From Sphingobacteriaceae bacterium DW12 (GTDB lineage: Bacteria > Bacteroidota > Bacteroidia > Sphingobacteriales > Sphingobacteriaceae): DNA of 64,000 bases. Positions 26,326-35,644 of the stretch are shown one piece after another (positions within the stretch are counted from its first letter, which is position 1; each line of letters starts with the position of its first letter). The stretch is from positions 511,887 to 575,886 of the forward strand of contig JROE01000008.1 of assembly GCA_000783305.1 (NCBI GenBank). The letters run 5' to 3'. The notes beneath the pieces are model-generated. The model had not been told where the DNA came from. It did not search any database and saw only the letters and a program-made list of their open reading frames with translations. The position numbers were made by a program, and so were the translations under genes.

Positions 26326-28218
26326 CTAATATTTTAAAAATTCGTCATATACCTTTTGGTATAGGGCTTTTCCAATATTCAACAAGCTATCATTTTTTGT
26401 CGTTGGATACTGCTTATTTTGATTGTAGTTTATGATACGACCTACATTGTCGAAACTTAAAGCTTGCTCGGGTGTAATTACTCCGAATGCATCCTTTGAA
26501 TTATAAAATGCAATTTGTGCAGTAGTAGGATTAAAGAGGTCACGACTCCAATGATAGCGATCTGAACGGATACCTAGTTGATGAAATAAGGTAGCAACCA
26601 AATCAGTCTGATTGCCAATTCTGGAATCTATCTTTCCCCTAAATTCAGGCTTGATCACGTCTCCAAAAAACAATAATGGGATATGGAAACGATTCGGATG
26701 TGAAAGATCCCATTTTTCAGAAGGTAAGCGATGGCCATGATCGGCCATCATGATAAAGAGTGTATTCTTATACCAATCCTTCTTTTGCGCTTGTTGAATA
26801 AAATCGTACAAAACCGAATCGGTGTAGTAGGCAGTACTTCTAAATTTGTCCGCGTTGGTTTTGCTCCCAAATTTGTATCCATTTTTCAATTCAAAGGGCT
26901 CGTGATTAATTAATGTAAAGATAGTCGAGAAAAAAGGTTTTTCCTCCCTATCGAAATCCGTAAGCATTCTTTTAAAGACCTCATGATCATACACCCCCCA
27001 GGATGCCCGTTCTGTTTGGGGACCAAAGTTGGCATTGTCTACAATCTTGGAAATACCGTGCATGTACATATACGATTTAAAGTTATAGAACTCGCTCTGT
27101 CCTCCATGATAAAAAGAGGTATGATACCCCAAGGAATCTAACTCTTGTCCCATTGCGGGCATATTTTCATGTTTATCAATATACTTGATGATACTCTCGG
27201 GTCCTTGAGCTGGAAAGGCACTAAAGGCCCCCACCATCCCCTTATCGGACCTATCTGACGCTGAATAAATATGATCAAAAAAAACACCGTCCTTGATGAG
27301 CTTTTCAAAGTTAGGGGTTACGCCCTGTTCTCCACCCATAGTGTAAATCAAATCGCCAACAAAGCTTTCCAGTAAGATAAAAACAACATTTGGACGGTCG
27401 GTTTTCAAAATCCGAACCGAAGAGTCTGCCTCTGCTGAAAAAGCAGGCTTTAGGATCGTATCCAGTTCCTTGGAATCAGAAAAGAAAACATAAGGATTTT
27501 TCACTTTGGTGCTCTTTTTGAAATAATCTCGTAAAAGGGCCCATTGTGTATTTACGGCAGCATGATTATAAAAGGTTTCATCCGAAAAATAAGCCTTACT
27601 TGGATTTAAAGTCGCCCTACCATACCCCCCTCTTATAAAAGTGAAAAGAATGAAAACAACGGCTAGCAATTTGAGAGCATTAGCTCCTACGGTTTTCAAA
27701 TTAAAGAATTGTACCTTGGCCAACATTCTCTTGTAGAGCAACCACCCCAATGCTATACTCACGAGCATTCCTATGATGGGAATAGCAATAGGCGTAGATT
27801 CAGCAGATGCCACAGCACCCGACGGAGAGGCCCAAAAAGCGTCAATTGCTCGTCTAGAAATCTTATCCCCCCACTCGCGGTATATGTTAATATTAATAAA
27901 TGTAATGACAAAATAGATGACCAACACCATTGCGGTGTAGCTATTCAACCATTTGCGAGATATCGGGACTTTAGGAAAAAAAGAAAGTACAGCATACACT
28001 AGAAAGGGTGCAGCAACTATGTAGGAGACGGCAGATAAATCTAAAGATAAGCCATTGTAATAGATGTTGAATATATCAGTAAGCTTGGAGAGACCGATTT
28101 TCTCAAAAAAAGCAAAAATAAAGATCAATCTATCGATAAACGTTATAAGAAGCCAGAAGAGAAAATATTGCACTAACGCTCTAACTTCAGCTGTAATAGT
28201 AATCATTTGAGTATCCAA
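26326..28218 (-). CDS. LtaS-like membrane sulfatase/phosphoglycerol transferase (copy 2)
   Basis: A 630-aa protein with five predicted membrane spans (residues about 13-200), then a sulfatase-type domain with Glu284 in LLESFVGD, a nucleophile loop SASDRSDKG (Ser324 likely) and Asp493-His494 in MADHGHRLP. It has the same fold as the protein encoded just downstream but is clearly diverged, and the nucleophile loop is of a different subtype. The pair may modify two different lipids or glycans, or act in sequence. The first ATG is preceded by a TACTTTTG promoter box. Confidence 0.88.
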   Translation of the reverse strand: MDTQMITITAEVRALVQYFLFWLLITFIDRLIFIFAFFEKIGLSKLTDIFNIYYNGLSLDLSAVSYIVAAPFLVYAVLSFFPKVPISRKWLNSYTAMVLVIYFVITFININIYREWGDKISRRAIDAFWASPSGAVASAESTPIAIPIIGMLVSIALGWLLYKRMLAKVQFFNLKTVGANALKLLAVVFILFTFIRGGYGRATLNPSKAYFSDETFYNHAAVNTQWALLRDYFKKSTKVKNPYVFFSDSKELDTILKPAFSAEADSSVRILKTDRPNVVFILLESFVGDLIYTMGGEQGVTPNFEKLIKDGVFFDHIYSASDRSDKGMVGAFSAFPAQGPESIIKYIDKHENMPAMGQELDSLGYHTSFYHGGQSEFYNFKSYMYMHGISKIVDNANFGPQTERASWGVYDHEVFKRMLTDFDREEKPFFSTIFTLINHEPFELKNGYKFGSKTNADKFRSTAYYTDSVLYDFIQQAQKKDWYKNTLFIMMADHGHRLPSEKWDLSHPNRFHIPLLFFGDVIKPEFRGKIDSRIGNQTDLVATLFHQLGIRSDRYHWSRDLFNPTTAQIAFYNSKDAFGVITPEQALSFDNVGRIINYNQNKQYPTTKNDSLLNIGKALYQKVYDEFLKY

Positions 28219-28233
28219 TTATTAAGAATGCTG

Positions 28234-28241
28234 CAAAAGTA
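28234..28241 (-). promoter_or_regulatory. Candidate -7 box (TACTTTTG) for the LtaS-like pair
   Basis: On the minus strand TACTTTTG fits TAnnTTTG, 15 nt before the ATG at 28218. No -33 box is seen at standard spacing. Confidence 0.4.
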
Positions 28242-28339
28242 CACTAAATTCAGCTAGTTAATTTGTCATTAACATAATATTATCAATTTATGAAACTCTT
28301 TTTACGATTGGAATCCGCTGATAAGTAGTTCTAAATGCT

Positions 28340-28347
28340 TATTTTTG
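28340..28347 (+). promoter_or_regulatory. Candidate -7 box (TATTTTTG) for valS
   Basis: TATTTTTG fits TAnnTTTG and lies 24 nt before the valS ATG at 28372. No -33 TTG at the standard distance. Confidence 0.4.
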
Positions 28348-28371
28348 TAGTCTTTTATTTTGGACTAAAAA

Positions 28372-30987
28372 ATGAACATAGCGAAAACTTACAATCCCAA
28401 AGAAGCTGAAGATAAATGGTACAGCTATTGGATGGACAACGGATTTTTCAGGTCTACTCCTGACGACCGTGAACCGTACACAATTGTCATGCCTCCACCT
28501 AACGTGACCGGTGTATTACACATGGGGCACATGCTAAACAATACGATTCAAGATGTGTTAATCCGTAGGGCACGGATGCAGGGCAAGAATGCATGTTGGG
28601 TACCTGGTACCGACCACGCCTCTATCGCTACCGAAGCCAAAGTAGTCGCTATGTTAAAAGAGCAAGGTATCGATAAGAAATCCATTAGCCGCGAAGAATT
28701 TTTGAAATATGCTTGGGAATGGAAAGAAAAATATGGGGGTATCATCCTCAAACAATTAGAAAAGCTTGGGGCTTCATGCGATTGGGAGCGCACAAAGTTT
28801 ACAATGGACCCCGATTTATCAGAATCGGTACTTGATACGTTTATCAAATTCTATAAAGAAGGGTATATCTATAGAGGGGTACGCATGGTCAACTGGGATC
28901 CTCAAGGAAAAACGGCCCTCTCCGATGAAGAGGTCATCCGTAAGGAAGTGAACCAAAAGCTTTACTACATACGTTACAAGGTGAAGGATAGCACTGAATC
29001 TGTTATCATCGCTACCACACGTCCGGAGACCATCATGGCGGATACAGCAATCTGTATTAATCCTAATGATGAGCGCTACCAACATCTAAGAGGAAAATCC
29101 ATACTTGTACCATTGGTAAACCGCGAGATTCCGATTATTACTGACGAGTATGTGGACATGGAATTTGGAACAGGGTGCCTTAAAGTCACGCCTGCTCATG
29201 ACCTGAATGACTATGAACTTGGACAGAAGCACAATCTGGAAGTAATTGACATCTTAAACGACGACGGTACCCTCAATGAAAAAGCGCTTATCCTTATTGG
29301 TGAAGATCGATTTATCGCCCGTAAAAAGGTGGTTAAATTGCTGGAAGAGGTCGACCAAATTGAAAAAATCGAAGATTACAAATCTCAAGTTGGCTTTTCA
29401 GAACGTACAGATGCTGCTATCGAACCAAAACTATCTATGCAATGGTTTTGCAAGATGGATGAACTGGCTAAACCGGCTCTAGACTACGTATTAAGTGGTG
29501 AAGTCAATTTGATTCCCGACAAATTCACAGCTTCCTACAAGCATTGGATGGAGAATGTAAAGGATTGGTGTATTTCTCGCCAGCTTTGGTGGGGGCAACG
29601 TATACCGGCTTGGTATAACGATAAAAACGAGTGGGTTGTCGCTAAAACTGAGAAAGAGGCCCTACAAGAATTTACAAATCAGGGAAAATCTGCAAATGAG
29701 ATTCGACAAGAAGAGGACGTACTCGACACATGGTTCTCCTCGGGGCTTTGGCCAATGTCTGTTTTCGACGGCGTTCGTAATCCTGATAATGAAGATTTTA
29801 AATACTATTACCCTACAAATGATTTAGTCACAGCACCTGAGATACTCTTCTTTTGGGTAGCACGCATGATGATTATGGGGCACAATTATACCGAAAAAGC
29901 ACCTTTCAAGAATGTATATCTCACTGGAATAGTGCGTGACAAATTGGGGCGCAAAATGTCCAAGTCACTGGGTAACTCACCTGACCCGATCGAACTGATG
30001 GCACAATACGGTACAGATGGTGTGAGAGTGGGGATGTTGCTTTCATCCCCTGCCGGCAATGACCTTATGTTTGATGTATCGTATTGCGAGCAAGGCCGTA
30101 ATTTTGCAAACAAGATTTGGAATGCATTTAGATTGGTAAAAGGATGGGAAATATCTGATGGGCCTGCTCCAGCGTCAGACCAAATCTCTGCCGCATGGTT
30201 TGAAGCCCGGTTCAATCAAGCTTTAATCGAAATTGAAGAACACTTCGCCAATTACAAGCTTTCAGACGCACTCATGGCGACCTACAAATTGATATGGGAT
30301 GACTTTTGTGCGTGGTATCTCGAGCTCATTAAGCCTGCTTATGGTTCCCCGATCCCACGTGAAACATTTGAGACGGTCAAAACATTTTTCCAAAACGTAC
30401 TAACACTGGCGCACCCATTCATGCCATTCTTAACAGAAGAACTATGGCACGATGAGTTATTTGGCCAGCGCGCGGCAGGAGACTGCTGTATAGTAGCTGA
30501 ATATCCAAGGAGTAACACGTTTGACGAGCAAATCATCAAAGAATTCAGCATCGTAAAGCAGGTCATATCGGAAGTGCGGAATGTACGTAATACCAAACAG
30601 ATTTCACCGAAGGTAGCCTTGCCATTGGCAATAAACGCACAGGACATCAGCTTTGCAAAATATCAAGACCATATCATTAAATTGGCGAATATCTCGGAAC
30701 TTACCTTTGTGAACGAGAAAATATCTGGAGCGGTCAGTTTCTTGGCAGGACGCGATGAGTGCTATATAGCAATGGAAAACAACATTGATGTGGATGCTGA
30801 GCGCGAGCGCATTACTAAAGAAATCAATTATCTGAAAGGATTTTTGACATCAGTAGACAAAAAGCTATCTAACGAACGTTTTGTTCAGAATGCCAAGCCA
30901 GAAATCATTCAAAATGAACAGAATAAGAAGGCGGATGCCGAAACAAAAATCAAAATTCTAGAAGAGAGTCTGGCTAGTTTAATTTAA
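28372..30987 (+). CDS. valS: Valine--tRNA ligase
   Basis: An 871-aa class I aminoacyl-tRNA synthetase. It has the ATP-binding HMGH at residues 50-53 (NVTGVLHMGHMLN), an editing domain (GTGCLKVTPAHDLNDYE), DWCISRQLWWGQRIPAWY, the KMSKS loop in GRKMSKSLGNSPDP and a C-terminal coiled-coil arm (about 805-871, ERERITKEINYLKGFL). Length and order match ValS. It charges tRNA-Val and edits misacylated Thr. It converges on dnaB across a strong hairpin. Confidence 0.98.
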   Translation: MNIAKTYNPKEAEDKWYSYWMDNGFFRSTPDDREPYTIVMPPPNVTGVLHMGHMLNNTIQDVLIRRARMQGKNACWVPGTDHASIATEAKVVAMLKEQGIDKKSISREEFLKYAWEWKEKYGGIILKQLEKLGASCDWERTKFTMDPDLSESVLDTFIKFYKEGYIYRGVRMVNWDPQGKTALSDEEVIRKEVNQKLYYIRYKVKDSTESVIIATTRPETIMADTAICINPNDERYQHLRGKSILVPLVNREIPIITDEYVDMEFGTGCLKVTPAHDLNDYELGQKHNLEVIDILNDDGTLNEKALILIGEDRFIARKKVVKLLEEVDQIEKIEDYKSQVGFSERTDAAIEPKLSMQWFCKMDELAKPALDYVLSGEVNLIPDKFTASYKHWMENVKDWCISRQLWWGQRIPAWYNDKNEWVVAKTEKEALQEFTNQGKSANEIRQEEDVLDTWFSSGLWPMSVFDGVRNPDNEDFKYYYPTNDLVTAPEILFFWVARMMIMGHNYTEKAPFKNVYLTGIVRDKLGRKMSKSLGNSPDPIELMAQYGTDGVRVGMLLSSPAGNDLMFDVSYCEQGRNFANKIWNAFRLVKGWEISDGPAPASDQISAAWFEARFNQALIEIEEHFANYKLSDALMATYKLIWDDFCAWYLELIKPAYGSPIPRETFETVKTFFQNVLTLAHPFMPFLTEELWHDELFGQRAAGDCCIVAEYPRSNTFDEQIIKEFSIVKQVISEVRNVRNTKQISPKVALPLAINAQDISFAKYQDHIIKLANISELTFVNEKISGAVSFLAGRDECYIAMENNIDVDAERERITKEINYLKGFLTSVDKKLSNERFVQNAKPEIIQNEQNKKADAETKIKILEESLASLI

Positions 30988-30993
30988 ATCACC

Positions 30994-31047
30994 TTTTAAT
31001 AAAAATGGGGTTTTCGTTATCCAACGAAAACCCCATTTTTATTAAAA
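30994..31047. terminator. Perfect 25-bp bidirectional terminator between valS and dnaB
   Basis: Arms 30994-31018 and 31023-31047 are exact reverse complements with a 4-nt loop ATCC. The core is GGGGTTTTCGTT. The outer arms are A/T-rich, so either strand gives a hairpin followed by a T-rich run, serving valS (plus) and dnaB (minus). Confidence 0.95.
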
Positions 31048-31078
31048 ACGCTATGCGTCAAATAGTATGGAGATACTT

Positions 31079-32677
31079 TTAAAAAGGAGCGTCATCAGGC
31101 ATATCATTCATACGAGAAGGCATGGTGATACCACCTCCGCCAAATCCATCAAATGCTGCTGATGGATTCATTGCAGAAGAGGAGAATGAAGTAGGCTCTC
31201 CAAACCCTGCTCCAGGATCTCCCATACCCGAGAACTCATCTTCCAAATCGACAAACTTCACAAACTTACCCACAAATCGAAGCGGTACGATTCCAGTCTC
31301 ACCATTACGGTGCTTAGCGATAATAACCTCACCGACACCAGCAGTAGGACGACCTTCCTCATCTTCTGTAAGCCCATAATATTCGGGGCGATAAAGAAAC
31401 AAAACCATATCCGCATCTTGCTCGATAGACCCCGATTCACGCAAATCCGAAAGCATTGGACGCTTACTATTACCTGGTCTTGACTCTACGGCACGACTCA
31501 ACTGAGATAGTGCGAGTACAGGAATATTCAATTCCTTGGCAACAGATTTCAATGCTCGAGAGATACTACCGATTTCCTGCTCACGGTTACCCCCACCCTT
31601 TCCTTCGGCTTTACCATGCATCAGCTGCAGGTAATCGACAATAACCATTTGGATATCATGCTGGGCTTTAAGTCGACGACATTTCGCACGAAATTCGAAA
31701 ACATTCAGTGCGGGTGTATCGTCTATAATGAGAGGAGCCTCTGTCAACCTTCCGATGCGAGAATGTAGCTGTTGCCATTCATGATCGGCCAAATTACCCT
31801 TCTTGAGTTTCTCTTGTTCAATCTCGGTTTCACCTGCAATAAGACGATTCACAAGTTGAACCGATGACATCTCTAATGAGAAGACTGCCACTGCCTTACT
31901 ATGATCCACGGCCGCATTGCGCGCAACTGACAAAACGAATGCCGTCTTACCCATTGCAGGTCTTGCCGCAATGATGACCAAGTCGGATGGTTGCCACCCA
32001 GAAGTCATCCGATCGAGTGCTGTTAACCCTGATGGTACACCGGTAAGACCATCTGTCTTGTCCCTTAATAATTCCAGTTGAGAGATTGCTTCTCTCATGA
32101 TGTCATCCATCTTTCGAGAATCTCGTCTTAGGTTGTTTTGTGCAATGTCAAAAAGACTTTTCTCTGCATGGTCCAACAAATCAAAGATATCGGCAGTCTC
32201 ATCATACGAACTATTGATAATTTCGGTGGAAACTTTGATTAATTCGCGTTGAATATATTTTTGAGAAATAATACGAGCATGGTACTCTATATTTGCGGCA
32301 GAAACGACACGATCGGTAAGCTGGGTAATATAATACGCCCCTCCTACCATTTCCAAAGCGCCCATTTTCCGTAATTCAGTAGTAACGGTTAGTATATCAA
32401 TTGGCGATGTCTTTTGAAATAACGCAAATATCGCTTCGAAAATCTTTTGATGTCCTTCTTTGTAGAAGGATTCCGGTTTTAGGATATCAATAATCTCACT
32501 CAACGCATTTTTTTCAAGCATCAAAGCGCCCAAGACAGCTTCTTCAAGATCAAGTGCTTGAGGAGGAAGCTTCCCCAATCCACTAACAAGATTGTTAAGA
32601 CGGGTCTTTCGCTCACCAAAATTCCCTCGTTTTGCGCTATCAAATTTATTGCCTGAAAATTCGTTTTCGTTGCTCAT
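31079..32677 (-). CDS. dnaB: Replicative DNA helicase DnaB
   Basis: A 532-aa hexameric helicase. The N-terminal domain (about 30-135) begins PPQALDLEEAVLGALMLEK. The RecA-like domain (about 195-465) has Walker A ARPAMGKTA, FSLEMSSVQLVNRL, Walker B VIVDYLQLM and the LSDLRESGSIEQDADMV block. The last 50 residues form a Gly/Pro/Ser-rich tail ending MPDDAPF, commonly seen in Bacteroidota DnaB and probably disordered. It unwinds DNA at the replication fork. No intein interrupts the P-loop. Its promoter is overlapped by an inverted repeat. Confidence 0.97.
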   Translation of the reverse strand: MSNENEFSGNKFDSAKRGNFGERKTRLNNLVSGLGKLPPQALDLEEAVLGALMLEKNALSEIIDILKPESFYKEGHQKIFEAIFALFQKTSPIDILTVTTELRKMGALEMVGGAYYITQLTDRVVSAANIEYHARIISQKYIQRELIKVSTEIINSSYDETADIFDLLDHAEKSLFDIAQNNLRRDSRKMDDIMREAISQLELLRDKTDGLTGVPSGLTALDRMTSGWQPSDLVIIAARPAMGKTAFVLSVARNAAVDHSKAVAVFSLEMSSVQLVNRLIAGETEIEQEKLKKGNLADHEWQQLHSRIGRLTEAPLIIDDTPALNVFEFRAKCRRLKAQHDIQMVIVDYLQLMHGKAEGKGGGNREQEIGSISRALKSVAKELNIPVLALSQLSRAVESRPGNSKRPMLSDLRESGSIEQDADMVLFLYRPEYYGLTEDEEGRPTAGVGEVIIAKHRNGETGIVPLRFVGKFVKFVDLEDEFSGMGDPGAGFGEPTSFSSSAMNPSAAFDGFGGGGITMPSRMNDMPDDAPF

Positions 32678-32760
32678 ATCGACGGCCTGCGTTTGTTTGT
32701 GTTGATGAAAAAATGATTTCCTGTTGATGGAGAAATATATTGTAAACTCCTAGGGGATAA

Positions 32761-32768
32761 CAAAAGTA
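32761..32768 (-). promoter_or_regulatory. Candidate dnaB promoter (-7 box TACTTTTG)
   Basis: Minus-strand TACTTTTG fits TAnnTTTG. A TTTG lies 22 nt further upstream, compatible with a -33 element. The start codon is 83 nt downstream at 32677. Confidence 0.5.
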
Positions 32769-32782
32769 TGAAAAATACTTTT
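32762..32782. promoter_or_regulatory. Inverted repeat overlapping the dnaB -7 box
   Basis: AAAAGTAT-GAAAA-ATACTTTT, two perfect 8-bp arms around a 5-nt centre. One arm covers most of the -7 box, as an operator or autoregulatory site might. No regulator can be named. Confidence 0.4.
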
Positions 32783-33085
32783 GCTCCGTTCAAAGAGTTG
32801 TACACAAGTCAAAATATCCTCCAATTTGCAATACCAAAAACCCTTGATACAGACGCAATAGGAACCTACTGTTATCAACAGTCATTGTTAGTAAAATGTT
32901 AGTATAAATTATAACTCCCAAAACATCAATATATTATAAATATGTTAATAACTTTAGAGCTTGTTAACAACATAAATTTACAAATTATAGTTGATTATAA
33001 TCAGTATATCATTCCCCTCATTTTTATAGACCTATAAGACTCAACGACTTATACTAAAATTGGAATATTTTTTATGTAAGTAAGC

Positions 33086-33117
33086 TTGAACAGCTGAAAG
33101 ATAATATTGTATCTTTG
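33086..33117 (+). promoter_or_regulatory. menG promoter: TTG-N21-TATCTTTG
   Basis: A TTG at 33086-33088 and TATCTTTG at 33110-33117 match the Bacteroidota TTG-N17-23-TAnnTTTG form. The ATG at 33122 lies only four bases after the -7 box, so the transcript would start at or next to the A of the start codon. Confidence 0.6.
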
Positions 33118-33121
33118 TACT

Positions 33122-33862
33122 ATGGCAAATGACTCTCAAACTTTAAAACCTTATAAAGACGCTGAAGGCGGTAAAAAAAAGCAAGTCGCTGATATGTTCA
33201 ATAACATTTCAAAAACTTACGATTTCCTAAATCACTTTTTCTCACTTGGCATCGACATTATTTGGCGTAAAAAAGCGATAAGGTCATTAAAGTCCCTTCA
33301 GCCTCAGCTCATGTTGGATGTAGCAACTGGCACAGGAGATTTTGCGTTTGAATCCATTAAGATTCTGAATCCGAAAAGAATAATAGGAGTCGACATTTCT
33401 GCTGGAATGTTGGAAGTTGCAAAAGAAAAAATAAAGAATCGTAATCTCGAATCGCAATTCGAAGTTCAACTTGGTGACTCTGAACGTCTCTTGTTTGAAG
33501 ATAACATGTTTGATGCCGTAACGGTGGCATTTGGCGTACGCAACTTTGAAAATTTAGAAAAAGGGCTAGCGGATATCTGTAGGGTTTTAAAACCGGGAGG
33601 CAAGGCGATTATACTCGAATTCTCAAATCCGAAGGCATTTCCCATCAAACAATTCTATAATTTCTACTTTCATAAAGTGATGCCACTTATCGGCAAGATC
33701 TTTTCGAAAGATAACAGTGCATACGTGTATCTACCCGAATCCGTCGCTCAATTCCCAGATGGGGATCGATTTGCGACCATTATGTCTAGAGTAGGATTTT
33801 CTGAAACATTGGTAAGACCTCAAACTTTTGGGATTTGTACCATCTATGTGGCCACGAAATGA
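33122..33862 (+). CDS. menG: Demethylmenaquinone methyltransferase (UbiE/MenG)
   Basis: A 246-aa class I SAM methyltransferase beginning MANDSQTLKPY. An ATG five codons earlier (33107) lies upstream of the -7 box and is unlikely. It has the MenG signatures YDFLNHFFSLGIDIIWRKKA (residues about 34-53), the SAM-binding DVATGTGDFAFE, and FGVRNFENLEKGL. It carries out the last C-methylation of menaquinone. The stop codon overlaps the start of porT, so the two are translationally coupled, an arrangement seen in other Bacteroidota. Confidence 0.96.
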   Translation: MANDSQTLKPYKDAEGGKKKQVADMFNNISKTYDFLNHFFSLGIDIIWRKKAIRSLKSLQPQLMLDVATGTGDFAFESIKILNPKRIIGVDISAGMLEVAKEKIKNRNLESQFEVQLGDSERLLFEDNMFDAVTVAFGVRNFENLEKGLADICRVLKPGGKAIILEFSNPKAFPIKQFYNFYFHKVMPLIGKIFSKDNSAYVYLPESVAQFPDGDRFATIMSRVGFSETLVRPQTFGICTIYVATK

Positions 33863-34686
33863 TGAAAAAACTAGCCTTATTAGGGTGTGTTATCCTATTG
33901 CCTTTCTTTTCTATAGGGCAATCTATTTCATTACCATTCTCCTCGAGGTATGATGAAAATGCGACTATCCTCTTTGGAATACATTACTCTTATGTTAATT
34001 CTAGATATGTCATTGGCTTAAAGAAAAATTGGCAGGATTACCAGCTCGATTATCCACCAGGTTATAAGAAAATAGACAACCTCACATCGATAAAGTCTGG
34101 AGTAGGTCATGGAATGGGCGTGGGAATACCCATGCACGTTAGGCTCACGGACAACTTGTATACCACCTTTAGCCCTACTTTTGTATTTATCAATGGCTCA
34201 AGCATCCTCTATGATGGACAATTAGCAGATGGCACATCCGTCCCTACCATACAACGAAGACAACGCCATATTTCCCGTTCCGAGAAAGGAACAAACTTTA
34301 ATTCTTTCGAGTTCCCCTTAAGTCTAAAATTCAGATCGGACGAAAAAATATTGAAAAATAAATTCAACAGATACAGAGGCTATATACTTGGTGGCGTCAA
34401 ATGGACAAAATGGAGTCAACAAGGACAGGAATATCAAGATTTAGTAGAAAGCAACCAAACTTCTCCTGATCCTATTATTATTAAGCCTGACTACCTATCT
34501 TGGGAAGCGGGAATCGGAGCGGATATCTTCTTCACACATTTCAAGGTCTCTCCAGAACTTAAGTTCTCCCAAAGCTTTGGAAGTACCCTCGATCTTGACC
34601 ACCAATTAACAAAGGGAAACCATTTCATGGCTCCGTTGGATAAAACATTGCTCCGAAACATTTATTTTAGTCTAATTTTTCAATAA
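33859..34686 (+). CDS. porT: PorT-like outer-membrane protein (type IX secretion)
   Basis: A 275-aa protein with a signal peptide (MMKKLALLGCVILLPFFSIGQ, here 21 residues read as MMKKLALLGCVILL then PFFSIGQ). An eight-strand-like barrel follows, containing YVNSRYVIGLKKNW, PMHVRLTDNLYTTFSPTFVF and FEFPLSLKFRSD. Its location directly after menG, with overlapping start and stop, is the conserved position of porT/sprT. PorT is required for type IX secretion in P. gingivalis. The start could be either ATG at 33859 or 33862. Assignment rests on length, fold and synteny, as barrel sequences diverge fast. Confidence 0.8.
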   Translation: MMKKLALLGCVILLPFFSIGQSISLPFSSRYDENATILFGIHYSYVNSRYVIGLKKNWQDYQLDYPPGYKKIDNLTSIKSGVGHGMGVGIPMHVRLTDNLYTTFSPTFVFINGSSILYDGQLADGTSVPTIQRRQRHISRSEKGTNFNSFEFPLSLKFRSDEKILKNKFNRYRGYILGGVKWTKWSQQGQEYQDLVESNQTSPDPIIIKPDYLSWEAGIGADIFFTHFKVSPELKFSQSFGSTLDLDHQLTKGNHFMAPLDKTLLRNIYFSLIFQ

Positions 34687-34799
34687 TAGGATACTAAGCT
34701 AATTCTTCCAATATTGAGAAAAATAAACACATACTACAAGGCAGTGCGATTGCCTTAAGGAGTAACTTATACAATGAACGAATAAACAAATAGATTCCA

Positions 34800-35564
34800 A
34801 TGAAAAAAATTGTCCTGATAACAGGTGCTAGCTCAGGAATAGGAGCTGCTTGTGCACAAGTACTAGCCGATGAGGGCTACGACTTACTGCTCTGTGCCCG
34901 TCGCCTAGAACGATTGGAAGATTTAAAAAAATCAATAACAGAAAAACATAAAGATATCAATATATACATCTTCAAACTAGATGTCCGGAACGCAAAAGAG
35001 GTCAAACAGGCCTTTGAAAACCTTCCAAATGAATGGCAACACATTGATGTCTTAATCAATAATGCTGGTCTTAGCCAGGGATTGGACCCAATCCAAAGTG
35101 GCGACATTGGGGACTGGGATAGGATGATTGACACTAATATTAAGGGATTGCTATATGTCACTAGAACTGTGGCCCCACTGATGGTAGCAAGAGGTCAAGG
35201 CCATATTGTCAATCTGGGGTCTATCGCAGGGAAGGAGGTGTACCCCAATGGAAATGTATATTGTGCTACCAAACACGCAGTGGACGCTTTGAATAAAGCA
35301 ATGCGCATAGATTTATTACCCAAAGGGATAAAAGTGACAGGTATAAACCCAGGAATGGTAGAGACAGAATTCTCCGAGGTGCGCTTCCACGGAGACACGG
35401 AGCGGGCTGCTGCTGTATATCAAGATTTACAGCCGTTAAGCGGAAAGGATATCGCAGATACAATCGCATTTGTACTTTCCAGACCTCCACATGTCAACAT
35501 CAACGATTTATTGATAATGCCTACAGCTCAGGCAACGGGCACTATCGTCAATAGAGGAAAATAA
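34800..35564 (+). CDS. SDR family NAD(P)-dependent oxidoreductase
   Basis: A 254-aa classical short-chain dehydrogenase. The cofactor motif TGASSGIG is at about residues 8-15, an Arg-rich stretch after strand 2 (CARRLERLE) favours NADP(H), and NNAGLSQG, the catalytic Ser in NLGSIAGKE and Y-x-x-x-K in YCATKHAVDAL follow. It resembles the YdfG/serine 3-dehydrogenase-like branch (3-hydroxy acid dehydrogenases), but the true substrate is unknown. It follows porT after 113 nt with no strong terminator. Confidence 0.9.
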   Translation: MKKIVLITGASSGIGAACAQVLADEGYDLLLCARRLERLEDLKKSITEKHKDINIYIFKLDVRNAKEVKQAFENLPNEWQHIDVLINNAGLSQGLDPIQSGDIGDWDRMIDTNIKGLLYVTRTVAPLMVARGQGHIVNLGSIAGKEVYPNGNVYCATKHAVDALNKAMRIDLLPKGIKVTGINPGMVETEFSEVRFHGDTERAAAVYQDLQPLSGKDIADTIAFVLSRPPHVNINDLLIMPTAQATGTIVNRGK

Positions 35565-35644
35565 GTATAAAACAAGAAAAGCTCTTCAGGGGTTATTCAT
35601 AAAAGAAAAAAAATAAAATATTCATAATTCAAACACTACATATC

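Larger units (their letters stand above)
32678..33121. other. AT-rich divergent intergenic region between dnaB and menG
   Basis: A 444-bp spacer holding the dnaB promoter (32761-32768) and the menG promoter (33086-33117). The middle part (about 32880-33060) is very AT-rich and has scattered GTTAAC-like sequences and one near DnaA-box (TTATCAACA, 32872-32880). I see no gene or structured RNA. Confidence 0.6.

Noticed and set aside
32872..32880. DnaA-box-like TTATCAACA near dnaB, possible replication origin
   Set aside because: One box with a mismatch in an AT-rich spacer. No cluster of boxes and no dnaA next to it.
34738..34756. Hairpin AAGGCA-N7-TGCCTT after porT
   Set aside because: Only 6 bp with no T run, too weak to call a terminator.
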